Shown in pieces: positions 6,203 through 12,574 of a DNA stretch of 12,697 nt (the stretch's first letter is position 1; each line of letters begins with the position of its first letter). The stretch is taken from positions 1 to 12,697 of the forward strand of contig BNZR01000043.1 in assembly GCA_026001245.1 (NCBI GenBank). The letters run 5' to 3'. The notes under the pieces were generated by a model. That model worked only from the letters and a program-made list of their open reading frames with translations, ran no database searches and had not been told where the DNA came from. This DNA is from Clostridia bacterium (lineage in GTDB: Bacteria; Bacillota_A; Clostridia; Oscillospirales; UBA929). A program made the translations under genes and the position numbers.

Positions 6203-8678
6203 CAGACACCACCTCCGCGAGGTCGGCAGGGCGAGTTGTCATAATCCTATACAGTTCCGTATCTTTCGGAAAGCGGTCAACGAACGGGATTATGACGTTC
6301 CCATAGAATAATAACCCCTCTCCGGCGTTGGAGTGTGTGACGTAGGAAAGCTGATGCGGCGATATGCCGAGTTGTTTCGCGAGAATTTGCCTGTCGCCCT
6401 GCGCCTGATTGAGCATATAGATGAAGTCGCTGTTCTCAAAGATGTTCTCAATCTCACGGCTCGCAAGCAGGTCTTTGACGTTCTGCGTCAGCGCGGACGG
6501 GATGCCGCCCCACTTGCGGAAGCGTTTCCATATCTCCACCGAATAGGCGGCGGTTTGTTCCTCTTTCAAGAGCAAGTGAAATTCGTCCTGATAGAACCAC
6601 GTCGTTTTCTTCAAGGCGCGGTTGGCGGTAACTCTGCCCCACACTTGGTCTTGCAGAATTAGCATACCGAGCTTTTTAAGCTGTTTGCCGAGTTCCTTGA
6701 TGTCATAGCACACGAGTCTGTTCGTGATGTCCACATTCGTCCGGTGATTGAACACGTTTAGCGAACCCGTGACGTAGATTTCGAGCGCGGTTGCGATACG
6801 CTGCGCTTCCGGCTCTGATTGCTTACGGAGTAGGTCGTATAAATCCTCTAAAATCGGCATACGCTCCGGCGCGGGGTTCGCGAGGTAATCGCGATACACA
6901 AGCCGCACACAGCGGTCGATAATTGTTTTCTCCACGGGTTCAAGCCCAGATTTCCCGCCTATAATCAGTTCGCACAGCGACAGAATAAAATCAGATTTCA
7001 GCATCACGGGGTCGTCGCCGTCGCTGTAATTGTCGTTGATGTCCATCGGGTTAATGTATTGCGTACTGTTCGGCGAGAGCTTTATAATCTGCCCGTCAAG
7101 GCGGCTCACGAGTGGGAAATATTCCGCTTCCGGGTCTGATATGATGATGTCGTCCTCCGTCAAGAGAAACACGTTTATGATTTCGCGCTTCGCGGAGAAC
7201 GACTTACCGGAACCGGGCGTACCTAAGAATAACCCATTGGGGTTTTTCAGGTATTTGCGATTGCACATTATCATATTGTTCGACAGCGCGTTCAAGCCGT
7301 AGTACATCGCTTCGCCAGTCTGGTTTAGTTCACAGGTGGTGAACGGAATGAAAATCGCCACGCCGCTTGTGGTGAGCGCGCGGTTAATTTCCACCTGATT
7401 CACGCCGAGAACAAGACTGCTCATCAGCCCCTGTTCCTGCTGATAATCCAAACGCTTGATTGCGCAGTTGTGCTTTTGCGCCATTGCGCTGACGGCGTAG
7501 AAGTTGTTGTCAAGCTCCGATTTCTTCTTGGCGATGTTCAGCACGAGTATAGTAACGAGAAACATACGCTCGTTGCGGGATTGCAAATCCTCCAACAGCG
7601 TTTTCGCTTCAAGCCCGAACGTGGCGAGGTCAGGCGGGATAATGTCCATATCGTAGCCCGCCTTAACCGCCTTTTTCTGCTCTTGAATCTTCATCGCGTC
7701 GATGTCGGACATCTTGCGCTTTATCAGTTTTATCGCTTCCGGCTGGTCGATTGACTTGACGTGAATCGTGACCGTCACGGGCACGTCGATGTTGAGAAAG
7801 TCAGCGAGCATACTATCCTTAATCTCCGACGCAAGTATCTGCAAATGGCTGACCGTGCCGTAATAGTCGCCCATACGGAACGTTTTGCCGTCGCGGAAGT
7901 CAAACGAGGTCGGTGCGATGAAGTCTTTCGTGGATAAGCCCGACGACACCCGCGTTTTCCAGTCGAAGCGAAACTTGCCGCCATCCGGGTTTAGCTGATT
8001 GTACAGCACTTCAAGCCGCTCCGCGCCCGTCAGCGGTTGGCTGGTCACGCCGAGTATCTTAAAGTTGTTCAATATGTCGGCTTCCACGCGCTCTGCGCGG
8101 AGCTTCGCCGCCTTGAAGTTATCCGCGTCAACTGACACGGTGACGTATTTCGATTTCGTCAAGCCGTTGTTGCCTTTTGCCTGTTGGTCGTTGAGCATCG
8201 TCTGATACTCGCCCACGATTGGCGCGAAACGCTCACCGCGTTCGGGGATTTTCACGGCGTCTTTCAAAACGTCTTGATTTGTGCGCTGGCAGATAGAGTG
8301 AAGCGAAAACTCAACGCTTGAATCGAAGTAGTTGATGAAGTCGCTGTAATTCTCGAAAATCTGCGTCTGCGTCTCCTTGTCCGCGAGAAAATATGTGATG
8401 TCGCCGAACGCGACGCTTTTGGAGTACCGCCTATCGGTCAACCGACATATACCGTCCTTGTACATCTCGCGATACGGGATACTCTCCTGCGCAGACTTCG
8501 GAGGTTTGCCGCCGAATATGCGTTCCATAAATCCGTTGAAGCCGCCTGCTTTCTTGGCGGGCGGCTTCGCGGGAACGGCATTGCGCGGCGCAGGCTTCTT
8601 AGCGTCGGCGCGGATTGACTTTGCCGCTTTGACGTTTGCCGACAGCCGCTTTTGCTGTTGTATGTGTTTGTTTGCCAA
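6195..8678 (-). CDS. virB4: VirB4/TraE-family conjugation ATPase
   Basis: This 827-residue cytoplasmic/inner-membrane-associated ATPase should power assembly and substrate transfer of the type IV secretion system. The first 60 residues are Lys/Ala/Pro-rich and look disordered. The N-terminal VirB4 domain covers about 70-430. The ATPase domain has Walker A GTPGSGKS (486-493), DPEAEY (515-520), Walker B WFYQDEFH (694-701) and the TQN motif (731-733) typical of VirB4 and VirD4 proteins. Length and motif order fit the CD411/Tn1549 type, and all key residues are intact. The start is TTG at 8678, with GGAGG (8688-8692) 9 nt upstream. This places the first 80 nt inside the prgI gene. The stop overlaps XF1762 by 8 nt. 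A stem-loop lies 110-140 nt after the start. Confidence 0.96.
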   Translation of the reverse strand: MANKHIQQQKRLSANVKAAKSIRADAKKPAPRNAVPAKPPAKKAGGFNGFMERIFGGKPPKSAQESIPYREMYKDGICRLTDRRYSKSVAFGDITYFLADKETQTQIFENYSDFINYFDSSVEFSLHSICQRTNQDVLKDAVKIPERGERFAPIVGEYQTMLNDQQAKGNNGLTKSKYVTVSVDADNFKAAKLRAERVEADILNNFKILGVTSQPLTGAERLEVLYNQLNPDGGKFRFDWKTRVSSGLSTKDFIAPTSFDFRDGKTFRMGDYYGTVSHLQILASEIKDSMLADFLNIDVPVTVTIHVKSIDQPEAIKLIKRKMSDIDAMKIQEQKKAVKAGYDMDIIPPDLATFGLEAKTLLEDLQSRNERMFLVTILVLNIAKKKSELDNNFYAVSAMAQKHNCAIKRLDYQQEQGLMSSLVLGVNQVEINRALTTSGVAIFIPFTTCELNQTGEAMYYGLNALSNNMIMCNRKYLKNPNGLFLGTPGSGKSFSAKREIINVFLLTEDDIIISDPEAEYFPLVSRLDGQIIKLSPNSTQYINPMDINDNYSDGDDPVMLKSDFILSLCELIIGGKSGLEPVEKTIIDRCVRLVYRDYLANPAPERMPILEDLYDLLRKQSEPEAQRIATALEIYVTGSLNVFNHRTNVDITNRLVCYDIKELGKQLKKLGMLILQDQVWGRVTANRALKKTTWFYQDEFHLLLKEEQTAAYSVEIWKRFRKWGGIPSALTQNVKDLLASREIENIFENSDFIYMLNQAQGDRQILAKQLGISPHQLSYVTHSNAGEGLLFYGNVIIPFVDRFPKDTELYRIMTTRPADLAEVVSDV
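8538..8568. repeat. Stem-loop inside the 5' part of virB4
   Basis: Inverted arms GAAGCCGCCTGC (8538-8549) and GCGGGCGGCTTC (8557-8568) flank a 7-nt loop. Nine outer pairs are perfect. The tenth is a T/G opposition, and the last two pair again. It falls in the Pro/Lys/Gly linker (codons 37-47), 110 nt downstream of the TTG start. It could slow ribosomes or stabilise mRNA, or result from GC-rich linker codons. Confidence 0.6.
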
Positions 8679-9012
8679 ATGCTTTCGCCTCCGTTTCTAA
8701 AATTTCGTAGAGGTTCTCGGTCTTGTACGGACGGAAGCCGCGCCGGTAGAACTTACAACGGATATAGTTCCGCAAGACTTTCTCGGCGGGCTGACCGTCC
8801 CTTTCATAAATTCCGATAAAAAACAGCGGCAGCATTACCCCAATCATGAGTAACGCCGCCGCCGAGTTGCCGACAGCCCCGCGCGTTAGAATGTACGCGG
8901 GTATTCCGATTGCCGCCGCCGCGCCGAAACAGATTAACTGGCGTTTCGTGAGGTTCAGCGCGACTTTGGTTTTGACCTTGCTGAGGTCTTTTGAAATTGA
9001 AACGAACGCCAT
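8599..9012 (-). CDS. prgI: PrgI-family (VirB3-like) inner-membrane protein
   Basis: This 137-residue protein places two hydrophobic helices (about 25-43 and 50-68) next to each other after a short N-terminus (MAFVSISKDLSKVKTKV). A basic cytoplasmic segment with KFYRRGFRPYKTENLYE (87-103) follows, then a strongly basic tail. The architecture and its position directly before VirB4 identify PrgI, the Gram-positive counterpart of VirB3, which anchors VirB4 at the membrane. It starts 3 nt after the SpoVG stop codon with only a weak Shine-Dalgarno sequence, so reinitiation is likely. The ATG lies in a small hairpin (9001-9017). Its last 80 nt overlap virB4, so both its basic tail and the VirB4 Lys-rich N-terminus are encoded by the same DNA. 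Confidence 0.92.
   Translation of the reverse strand: MAFVSISKDLSKVKTKVALNLTKRQLICFGAAAAIGIPAYILTRGAVGNSAAALLMIGVMLPLFFIGIYERDGQPAEKVLRNYIRCKFYRRGFRPYKTENLYEILETEAKAFGKQTHTTAKAAVGKRQSGKVNPRRR
8688..8692 (-). promoter_or_regulatory. Shine-Dalgarno site fixing the virB4 TTG start
   Basis: GGAGG on the minus strand lies 9 nt before TTG at 8678, inside the prgI coding region. No in-frame ATG lies nearby, and the next in-frame ATG (codon 51) would remove the basic N-terminus. This site therefore decides the start. Confidence 0.8.
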
Positions 9013-9017
9013 TCGTT
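9001..9017. repeat. Small inverted repeat over the prgI start codon
   Basis: AACGAA (9001-9006) and TTCGTT (9012-9017) are exact inverse complements with a 5-nt loop. In the mRNA the stem takes in part of the SpoVG stop codon and the first base of the prgI ATG. Ribosomes terminating on SpoVG would open it, which fits translational coupling. Arms this short can occur by chance. Confidence 0.4.
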
Positions 9018-9405
9018 AATCCCCCAATCCCGGTGACTTTTTCGCCGCCGTCTGCGCGGGTGCGGTGTGCTGCGCCGCTTGCGCCTTGCCGTCCGCGATT
9101 TTGTCGCCGATACTCTGCTTGCGGTCAACGCTGACCGCCTTGCCGTACTCGTTCAGCACGGCTTTGTTGAGTTCCTTCCGCAGTTCGCCGTTCAGCGGGA
9201 ACGCGATGTCGTGATATTCGCCGTCCTTGTCTTTGGACTGCGGCATTGTGACGAACAGCCCCTTTGAGCCGTCCACCACGCGGATACCGTGGATAGCGAC
9301 CAAATCCTCGCCGTCCACCTTGAACGACACGCTGGCGAACGCCTTCGTGTTGCTCTGCTCGTTGTTAATCGGGTACGCCCGAACGTCCATTTCTACGTTA
9401 CTCAT
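9016..9405 (-). CDS. SpoVG-family protein of a conjugative element
   Basis: This 129-residue protein aligns over residues 4-85 with SpoVG: MDVRAYPINNEQSNTKAFAS, then AIHGIRVVDGSKGLFVTMP, then DGEYHDIAFPLN and a final helix ELRKELNKAVL. These are the SpoVG hallmarks (HDIRVIDGNNGLFVAMP and the DIAHPI region). Cellular SpoVG is a nucleic-acid-binding regulator of sporulation, capsule and virulence genes. Copies on mobile elements are common, and their targets are unknown. Residues 86-129 are extra and carry the KxxIxxKIAxGK motif (KQSIGDKIADGK, 96-107). The ATG lies 2 nt after the DUF3848 stop codon, with AAGGAG in its last codons. It could tune expression of the transfer genes or of the host. 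That role is inferred. Confidence 0.88.
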   Translation of the reverse strand: MSNVEMDVRAYPINNEQSNTKAFASVSFKVDGEDLVAIHGIRVVDGSKGLFVTMPQSKDKDGEYHDIAFPLNGELRKELNKAVLNEYGKAVSVDRKQSIGDKIADGKAQAAQHTAPAQTAAKKSPGLGD

Positions 9406-9407
9406 AA

Positions 9408-11318
9408 TCAGTTTCGCTCCTTATTGTTAGATTTTGTAGGATTCTGCGCCTTTTGCGCCAGATATTCCTCGGATTTCTGCTTGCCCGCCGCGATTTTTTC
9501 GTTGATGGTGAGCTTGCGCGGCGGCGCGGGTTTATCGCCGTTATTCTGCTCGGCGGCGGCTTCCTGTTCAGGTGGCTTGCGGACTTCGGCAATACGCGCC
9601 GCAATCTTGTCAAAATGCGCCTGCGGACTGCCGATTGGATACGCCATACGCCGCGAACGCTCGCTTTGAAGCAACTCTGACATCGTTTGAACGCTCTCGG
9701 ACGGGTTGAACCGAATGGCGGTGACGCTGCCGCTCTTGCTCATAAGGCGGTGACGGTCGTTGTCGTACTCCAAACGCGGGACGGTGATTGTTTTACCCGC
9801 GTTCACGCCAAAGCGGTCAGAATAGGTCAGCGTCACAGATTCAAGCGGCAGGGCGGTATCGCGGATATGCGCCGCAAACTCGGCGTAATCGCCGACTTCA
9901 AACACGTTACCGTAAACCTCTCCGCCGCGCTTGCCCGTGATTTCCACGATGTAACCGAACATATCCGGGTCGTTTTGGTGGTAGTCGGTCATATACGCAT
10001 ACGCGCCGCTGTCACGCACGAACACGTCGCGCTCGTTCTTGAGGTGCGTACTGTAAGAGCAGACGTGCCACACAACCCGCTTATCTTCGGTATTGTCGGA
10101 CTGCGCCGCGTTCCAAAGCGCGTCGCGGTCATACTGCCAGTCGTTTGGGTAATGGATTATTGTCTGCTCCGCGATTTTGCCGAGGAAGTTAAACAGGTTC
10201 ACACCCATAAAACGCCGCAAGCCCGTATCCGACGGCTCGTCGGCGGCAAGCGCGTACTGCGTCAAGAACGTGTCGCGGTGTTCGCTGATAAAGTCCATTG
10301 TGAAGCTCATCTCGTCGAGGTCAATGTTGCGCTCGTGCCACGCGTCCGCCACGACTTCCAGCGGGTTCGAGAATTGCAGATAAAACCGCGTTTCGTCGTC
10401 GCTGTAACCGTGGTAGCTTGTCATATAGCTGTATGCGTCGCTGGTAGCGTGGATTTTCGCCGCCATATCTATCAGTTCGTTCGCGCCGAAAGACGTTAGC
10501 GTCTGCTGATAGTCGGCGTAGTTTTGCTCCACGCGGTCGATTAGCTTGGCTTCCAGCCCGCTAAAATACTCGGACAGGATTTTGTTCGCCGCTTCGTATG
10601 CCGCCTTGTAGCTCCCGGACAGCTCGCCGACACGTTCAAAGTCAAGACCCACAAGGCTTATGAGGCTTTCGGGAGCCATTATCACGTCGTCAAGCGGAAT
10701 CTCGTCGAACGTCTGCGCGTCCGGGTAAAGCCTGTCGAACGCTTCGAGCAACTCGGCTTTCGCGAGGCCGGTGTACTCAATCGCGGTAAAATCAACGTGA
10801 ACATCGTCGGTGACGTTCTCCGTGTCGTGTTCCTCCGTGCCGAGCTTTTCAATCGCCTTGACCTGCCCGATAAGGCAACCATAGGTTTCGTCAGGCTTGA
10901 CGAGAACCCAGTCGCCGATATATAGCTCGCCGTTGATTGCCATTACAGGGAGCGTTGACGGGTCGGGTTCTGGCATAACCGTTGCGAAGTCCGTAACCGT
11001 CGCGCGCTCAACATCCTTGCCGCGCTCCATTTCACGCACAATGAAGCCGGATATGGTGTCGCTCAAGTCGTCCATATACGACACGTCCGTGTCAAGCCAG
11101 TTGCGGTAGAGTTCGTCGAGAGGAGAGTCGAGAGCAAGCAGCGCGGCGCACTCGGCATCGCCGTAGTAGCTTGATTCAAAGGACATTAAAATGTCCTCTT
11201 TGAATACCTTTTCGTATGCGCTGTCGATTATCTTTTCGGGCGGCAGTTTCTTCAAGCCCGCGACATACGCGTCAAACTCCGCCGACAGTTTGTCGTAGAG
11301 TTGTTCGTTTGGGGTCAA
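9408..11318 (-). CDS. DUF3848-type multidomain mobile-element protein, function unknown
   Basis: This 636-residue protein is counted from TTG at 11318, which has GGAGG 8 nt upstream. Residues 1-100 match DUF3848 as I remember it: TPNEQLYDKLSAEFDAY, PPEKIID, YEKVFKEDILMSFE. Residues 130-180 look like a small beta-barrel (ELYIGDWVLVKPDETYG). An AYxYMTxYH motif occurs twice, at 295-303 and 439-447. Residues 418-535 (WHVCSYSTHLKNERDVFV to ITVPRLEYDNDRHR) resemble other uncharacterised element proteins, possibly DUF3849-like. The C-terminus (585-636) is disordered, with the KLTINEKIAAGK motif (602-613). There is no signal peptide, membrane helix or nuclease motif. The acidic, soluble character would be compatible with antirestriction or host-interaction proteins, but no such activity can be shown. 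A bulged hairpin lies 113-144 nt after the start. Confidence 0.85.
   Translation of the reverse strand: MTPNEQLYDKLSAEFDAYVAGLKKLPPEKIIDSAYEKVFKEDILMSFESSYYGDAECAALLALDSPLDELYRNWLDTDVSYMDDLSDTISGFIVREMERGKDVERATVTDFATVMPEPDPSTLPVMAINGELYIGDWVLVKPDETYGCLIGQVKAIEKLGTEEHDTENVTDDVHVDFTAIEYTGLAKAELLEAFDRLYPDAQTFDEIPLDDVIMAPESLISLVGLDFERVGELSGSYKAAYEAANKILSEYFSGLEAKLIDRVEQNYADYQQTLTSFGANELIDMAAKIHATSDAYSYMTSYHGYSDDETRFYLQFSNPLEVVADAWHERNIDLDEMSFTMDFISEHRDTFLTQYALAADEPSDTGLRRFMGVNLFNFLGKIAEQTIIHYPNDWQYDRDALWNAAQSDNTEDKRVVWHVCSYSTHLKNERDVFVRDSGAYAYMTDYHQNDPDMFGYIVEITGKRGGEVYGNVFEVGDYAEFAAHIRDTALPLESVTLTYSDRFGVNAGKTITVPRLEYDNDRHRLMSKSGSVTAIRFNPSESVQTMSELLQSERSRRMAYPIGSPQAHFDKIAARIAEVRKPPEQEAAAEQNNGDKPAPPRKLTINEKIAAGKQKSEEYLAQKAQNPTKSNNKERN
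11174..11205. repeat. Bulged stem-loop inside the DUF3848-type gene
   Basis: ATTCAAA-GGACATT (11174-11187) pairs with AATGTCC-TTTGAAT (11190-11196 and 11199-11205) around a 2-nt centre and a 2-nt bulge at 11197-11198. All 14 pairs match. It falls 113 nt after the TTG start, in codons 38-49 of the conserved DUF3848 region. It may be an mRNA structure or a DNA-binding dyad. Confidence 0.7.
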
Positions 11319-11326
11319 TAATATCA

Positions 11327-11331
11327 CCTCC
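11327..11331 (-). promoter_or_regulatory. Shine-Dalgarno site fixing the DUF3848 TTG start
   Basis: GGAGG on the minus strand (extended GGAGGTGAT) lies 8 nt before TTG at 11318, in the 22-nt gap after virB6. The GTG overlapping this site is too close to use. An in-frame extension into virB6 would give a non-family N-terminus. Confidence 0.85.
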
Positions 11332-11340
11332 GAAATTTTT

Positions 11341-12201
11341 TTAATGACCGAAGATACTTTTTGCCACGCTGCCCGTCTTAAAGAGCGTGAAGCAGAGCAG
11401 TACCGTATACCCGGCGCAGCCCCATATAGCCGCGTGGACGTTGCTCGCCGACGTGATTGTTTGGAGCAATATCGCGTAAATCGCAATGCAGACCATAATG
11501 AGAAAGCCCTGAAACGCCAAGGCGAACAGAGTTTTCAGATAACTGTTGCCGATATGTCCCCATTCGCGGTTTATCATCGTGGAGAACGGTATCGGCGCGA
11601 CGGAACAGGTCAGGTAAATCTCTATCATTCGTCCGTAGATGATGATAAAGACGCACAGGCTAATCGCTTTCATTGCCAGCGACAGCACCGCGCTTTCGAG
11701 ATACAGCCCGATAAGCTCGCCCGTACCCATTGCCGCAAGCTGTGTTTCAAGCTCCGTCAATGCAAGGTTCACATTCAGACTGCCGCCGATTACGGTCGCG
11801 CTGCCGTCCACGACGTTCTGCGCCAGCGCGAACACGCCCATCACGATGTCAAAGGTGTGCGTGAGGATATACACCGCGACGAACGTCTTAAAAATCCATT
11901 TCCAGATTTCATAGGTCTGAAAATCGTGCATGTTATTCTTATCAATTATCATTGTGATTAGCTCGTAGCAGAGGACAAACGTAAGTATCAGTCCCGCCAC
12001 GGGTATCACCACCGTTTCGCTCAGGGTGCGTATAAGGGCAAAAATGCTCGCGTTCCAACCCTGTGGAGTGCTTCCGACTTGCGAGGCAATCTCGCCCACC
12101 TTTGTGTTTACTTCCTCGAACATTCCGGCAAAATTCGACATAATGCCGTCAACGAGAATACCCCTGAACCATTCGGCTATACTGTCGAAAAGTCCGAACA
12201 T
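11341..12201 (-). CDS. VirB6/TrbL-like channel protein (CD1112 type)
   Basis: This 286-residue polytopic membrane protein has hydrophobic segments at about 62-86, 102-127, 168-190, 222-250 and 256-275. The opening MFGLFDSIAEWFRGILVDGIM and the segments STPQGWN, MIIDKNNMHDF and CSVAPIPFSTM are typical of the VirB6/TrbL proteins of clostridial elements. It should form the inner-membrane channel through which DNA and protein leave, together with PrgI and VirB4. I chose the ATG at 12201 because it matches the family start. The in-frame extension to 12258 would run through the hairpin and read MPPRVITATAS, which does not fit. AAAGGAGG lies 13 nt upstream, slightly far. The gene is intact and is followed 22 nt later by the DUF3848-type gene. 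Confidence 0.93.
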   Translation of the reverse strand: MFGLFDSIAEWFRGILVDGIMSNFAGMFEEVNTKVGEIASQVGSTPQGWNASIFALIRTLSETVVIPVAGLILTFVLCYELITMIIDKNNMHDFQTYEIWKWIFKTFVAVYILTHTFDIVMGVFALAQNVVDGSATVIGGSLNVNLALTELETQLAAMGTGELIGLYLESAVLSLAMKAISLCVFIIIYGRMIEIYLTCSVAPIPFSTMINREWGHIGNSYLKTLFALAFQGFLIMVCIAIYAILLQTITSASNVHAAIWGCAGYTVLLCFTLFKTGSVAKSIFGH

Positions 12202-12223
12202 AGTGTAATAAACGCCTCCTTTG

Positions 12224-12262
12224 ACGCTTGCCGTCGCTGTGATTACGCGCGGCGGCAAGCGT
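12224..12262. repeat. Intercistronic hairpin between the Maff2 and virB6 genes
   Basis: ACGCTTGCCG (12224-12233) and CGGCAAGCGT (12253-12262) are a perfect 10-bp inverted repeat. After a T/G opposition, three more pairs follow (12235-12237 with 12249-12251), leaving an 11-nt loop. In the mRNA it ends 1 nt before the virB6 AAAGGAGG. No T-tract follows, so it is not a classic terminator. It more likely stabilises or processes mRNA, or tunes virB6 translation. Confidence 0.8.
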
Positions 12263-12270
12263 AATTATGC

Positions 12271-12307
12271 GTTTTCGTGTTACGGCAGAGCGCAAAATCA
12301 CGAAAAC
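12271..12307. repeat. Inverted repeat spanning the Maff2 stop codon
   Basis: GTTTTCGTG (12271-12279) and CACGAAAAC (12299-12307) are exact inverse complements with a 19-nt loop. In the mRNA the 5' arm contains the last Maff2 codons and most of the stop codon (12300-12298). Together with 12224-12262 it makes two hairpins in tandem between two pore genes. Confidence 0.7.
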
Positions 12308-12513
12308 AGGTTCGCCAACAGCGGCACGAGGGTGAAGCCGATAAGTGCCACGCCGCCCCCCGCCATAAGCTGTTTCATCCCTTGCGACTTCGCGCCGGGA
12401 TTGTCGTTGCCGTACCCCTCCAAGAGGTTGATGATACCCCACACGCCGAGACCGGCTCCGAGGGCGATGACGAGCGTTTTCAGCACGTCGATTGCAGATG
12501 CGAAAAATTCCAT
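12298..12513 (-). CDS. Maff2-family small membrane protein (VirB2/TrbC-like candidate)
   Basis: This 71-residue protein has two hydrophobic helices (about 9-30 and 49-70). They are joined by the highly typical loop EGYGNDNPGAKSQGMKQLMAG (32-52), which I recognise from Maff2 proteins preceding VirB6 in clostridial elements. The two-helix layout is like VirB2/TrbC pilin-type subunits, but a pilin function is unproven. I chose the ATG at 12513 (MEFFASAIDVL) over the in-frame TTG at 12534 because family members start this way. An in-frame TGA at 12540-12538 excludes longer forms. No good Shine-Dalgarno lies at a normal distance. AAGGAGG at 12560-12566 is 46 nt away, which suggests coupling to an upstream reading frame. 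Tandem hairpins follow the gene. An insertion sequence begins about 60 nt upstream. Confidence 0.9.
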   Translation of the reverse strand: MEFFASAIDVLKTLVIALGAGLGVWGIINLLEGYGNDNPGAKSQGMKQLMAGGGVALIGFTLVPLLANLFS

Positions 12514-12570
12514 ACGGGTTTCGTAGTCAGGCAAATTTCAGCCATTCGCCCGACCACTTCCTCCTTCCAA
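12514..12570 (-). other. Junction between conjugation operon and insertion sequence
   Basis: This GC-rich stretch before Maff2 holds AAGGAGG (12566-12560) and the ends of several minus-strand frames. One frame reads GRRKWSGEWLKFA and stops at TGA 12529-12527, 13 nt before the Maff2 ATG. It could be the 3' remnant of the upstream gene. Another frame, starting at ATG 12545, encodes 21 residues and ends inside Maff2. Neither is proven. Composition turns AT-rich at about 12570, where the insertion sequence is presumed to begin. Confidence 0.4.
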
Positions 12571-12574
12571 ATTT

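Noticed and set aside
10229..10243. CCGACG-GCT-CGTCGG hairpin in the DUF3848-type gene
   Set aside because: A 6-bp GC-rich stem is expected several times by chance in a GC-rich window of this size, and its position is not special.
9687..10499. Long plus-strand reading frame (270 codons) opposite the DUF3848-type gene
   Set aside because: It is antisense to a well-supported gene, has no ribosome binding site or recognisable domain, and its Val/Arg/His-rich composition is typical of the complement of GC-rich coding DNA.
11319..11486. In-frame upstream extension of the DUF3848-type protein by 56 codons
   Set aside because: It overlaps the end of virB6, gives an Arg/Ser-rich sequence unlike the family, and ignores the strong Shine-Dalgarno in front of the TTG at 11318.
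12202..12258. In-frame upstream extension of VirB6 by 19 codons
   Set aside because: It would be read through the hairpin, has no ribosome binding site, and does not resemble the family N-terminus that starts MFGLFDS.
12224..12262. Rho-independent terminator after the Maff2 gene
   Set aside because: The stem is good, but no T-tract follows on either strand, and the operon continues directly into virB6.
12480..12545. Short minus-strand frame of 21 codons starting 14 nt after AAGGAGG
   Set aside because: It could be a leader peptide for coupling to Maff2, but nothing in its sequence is distinctive and it sits at a disrupted IS junction. Not called as a gene.
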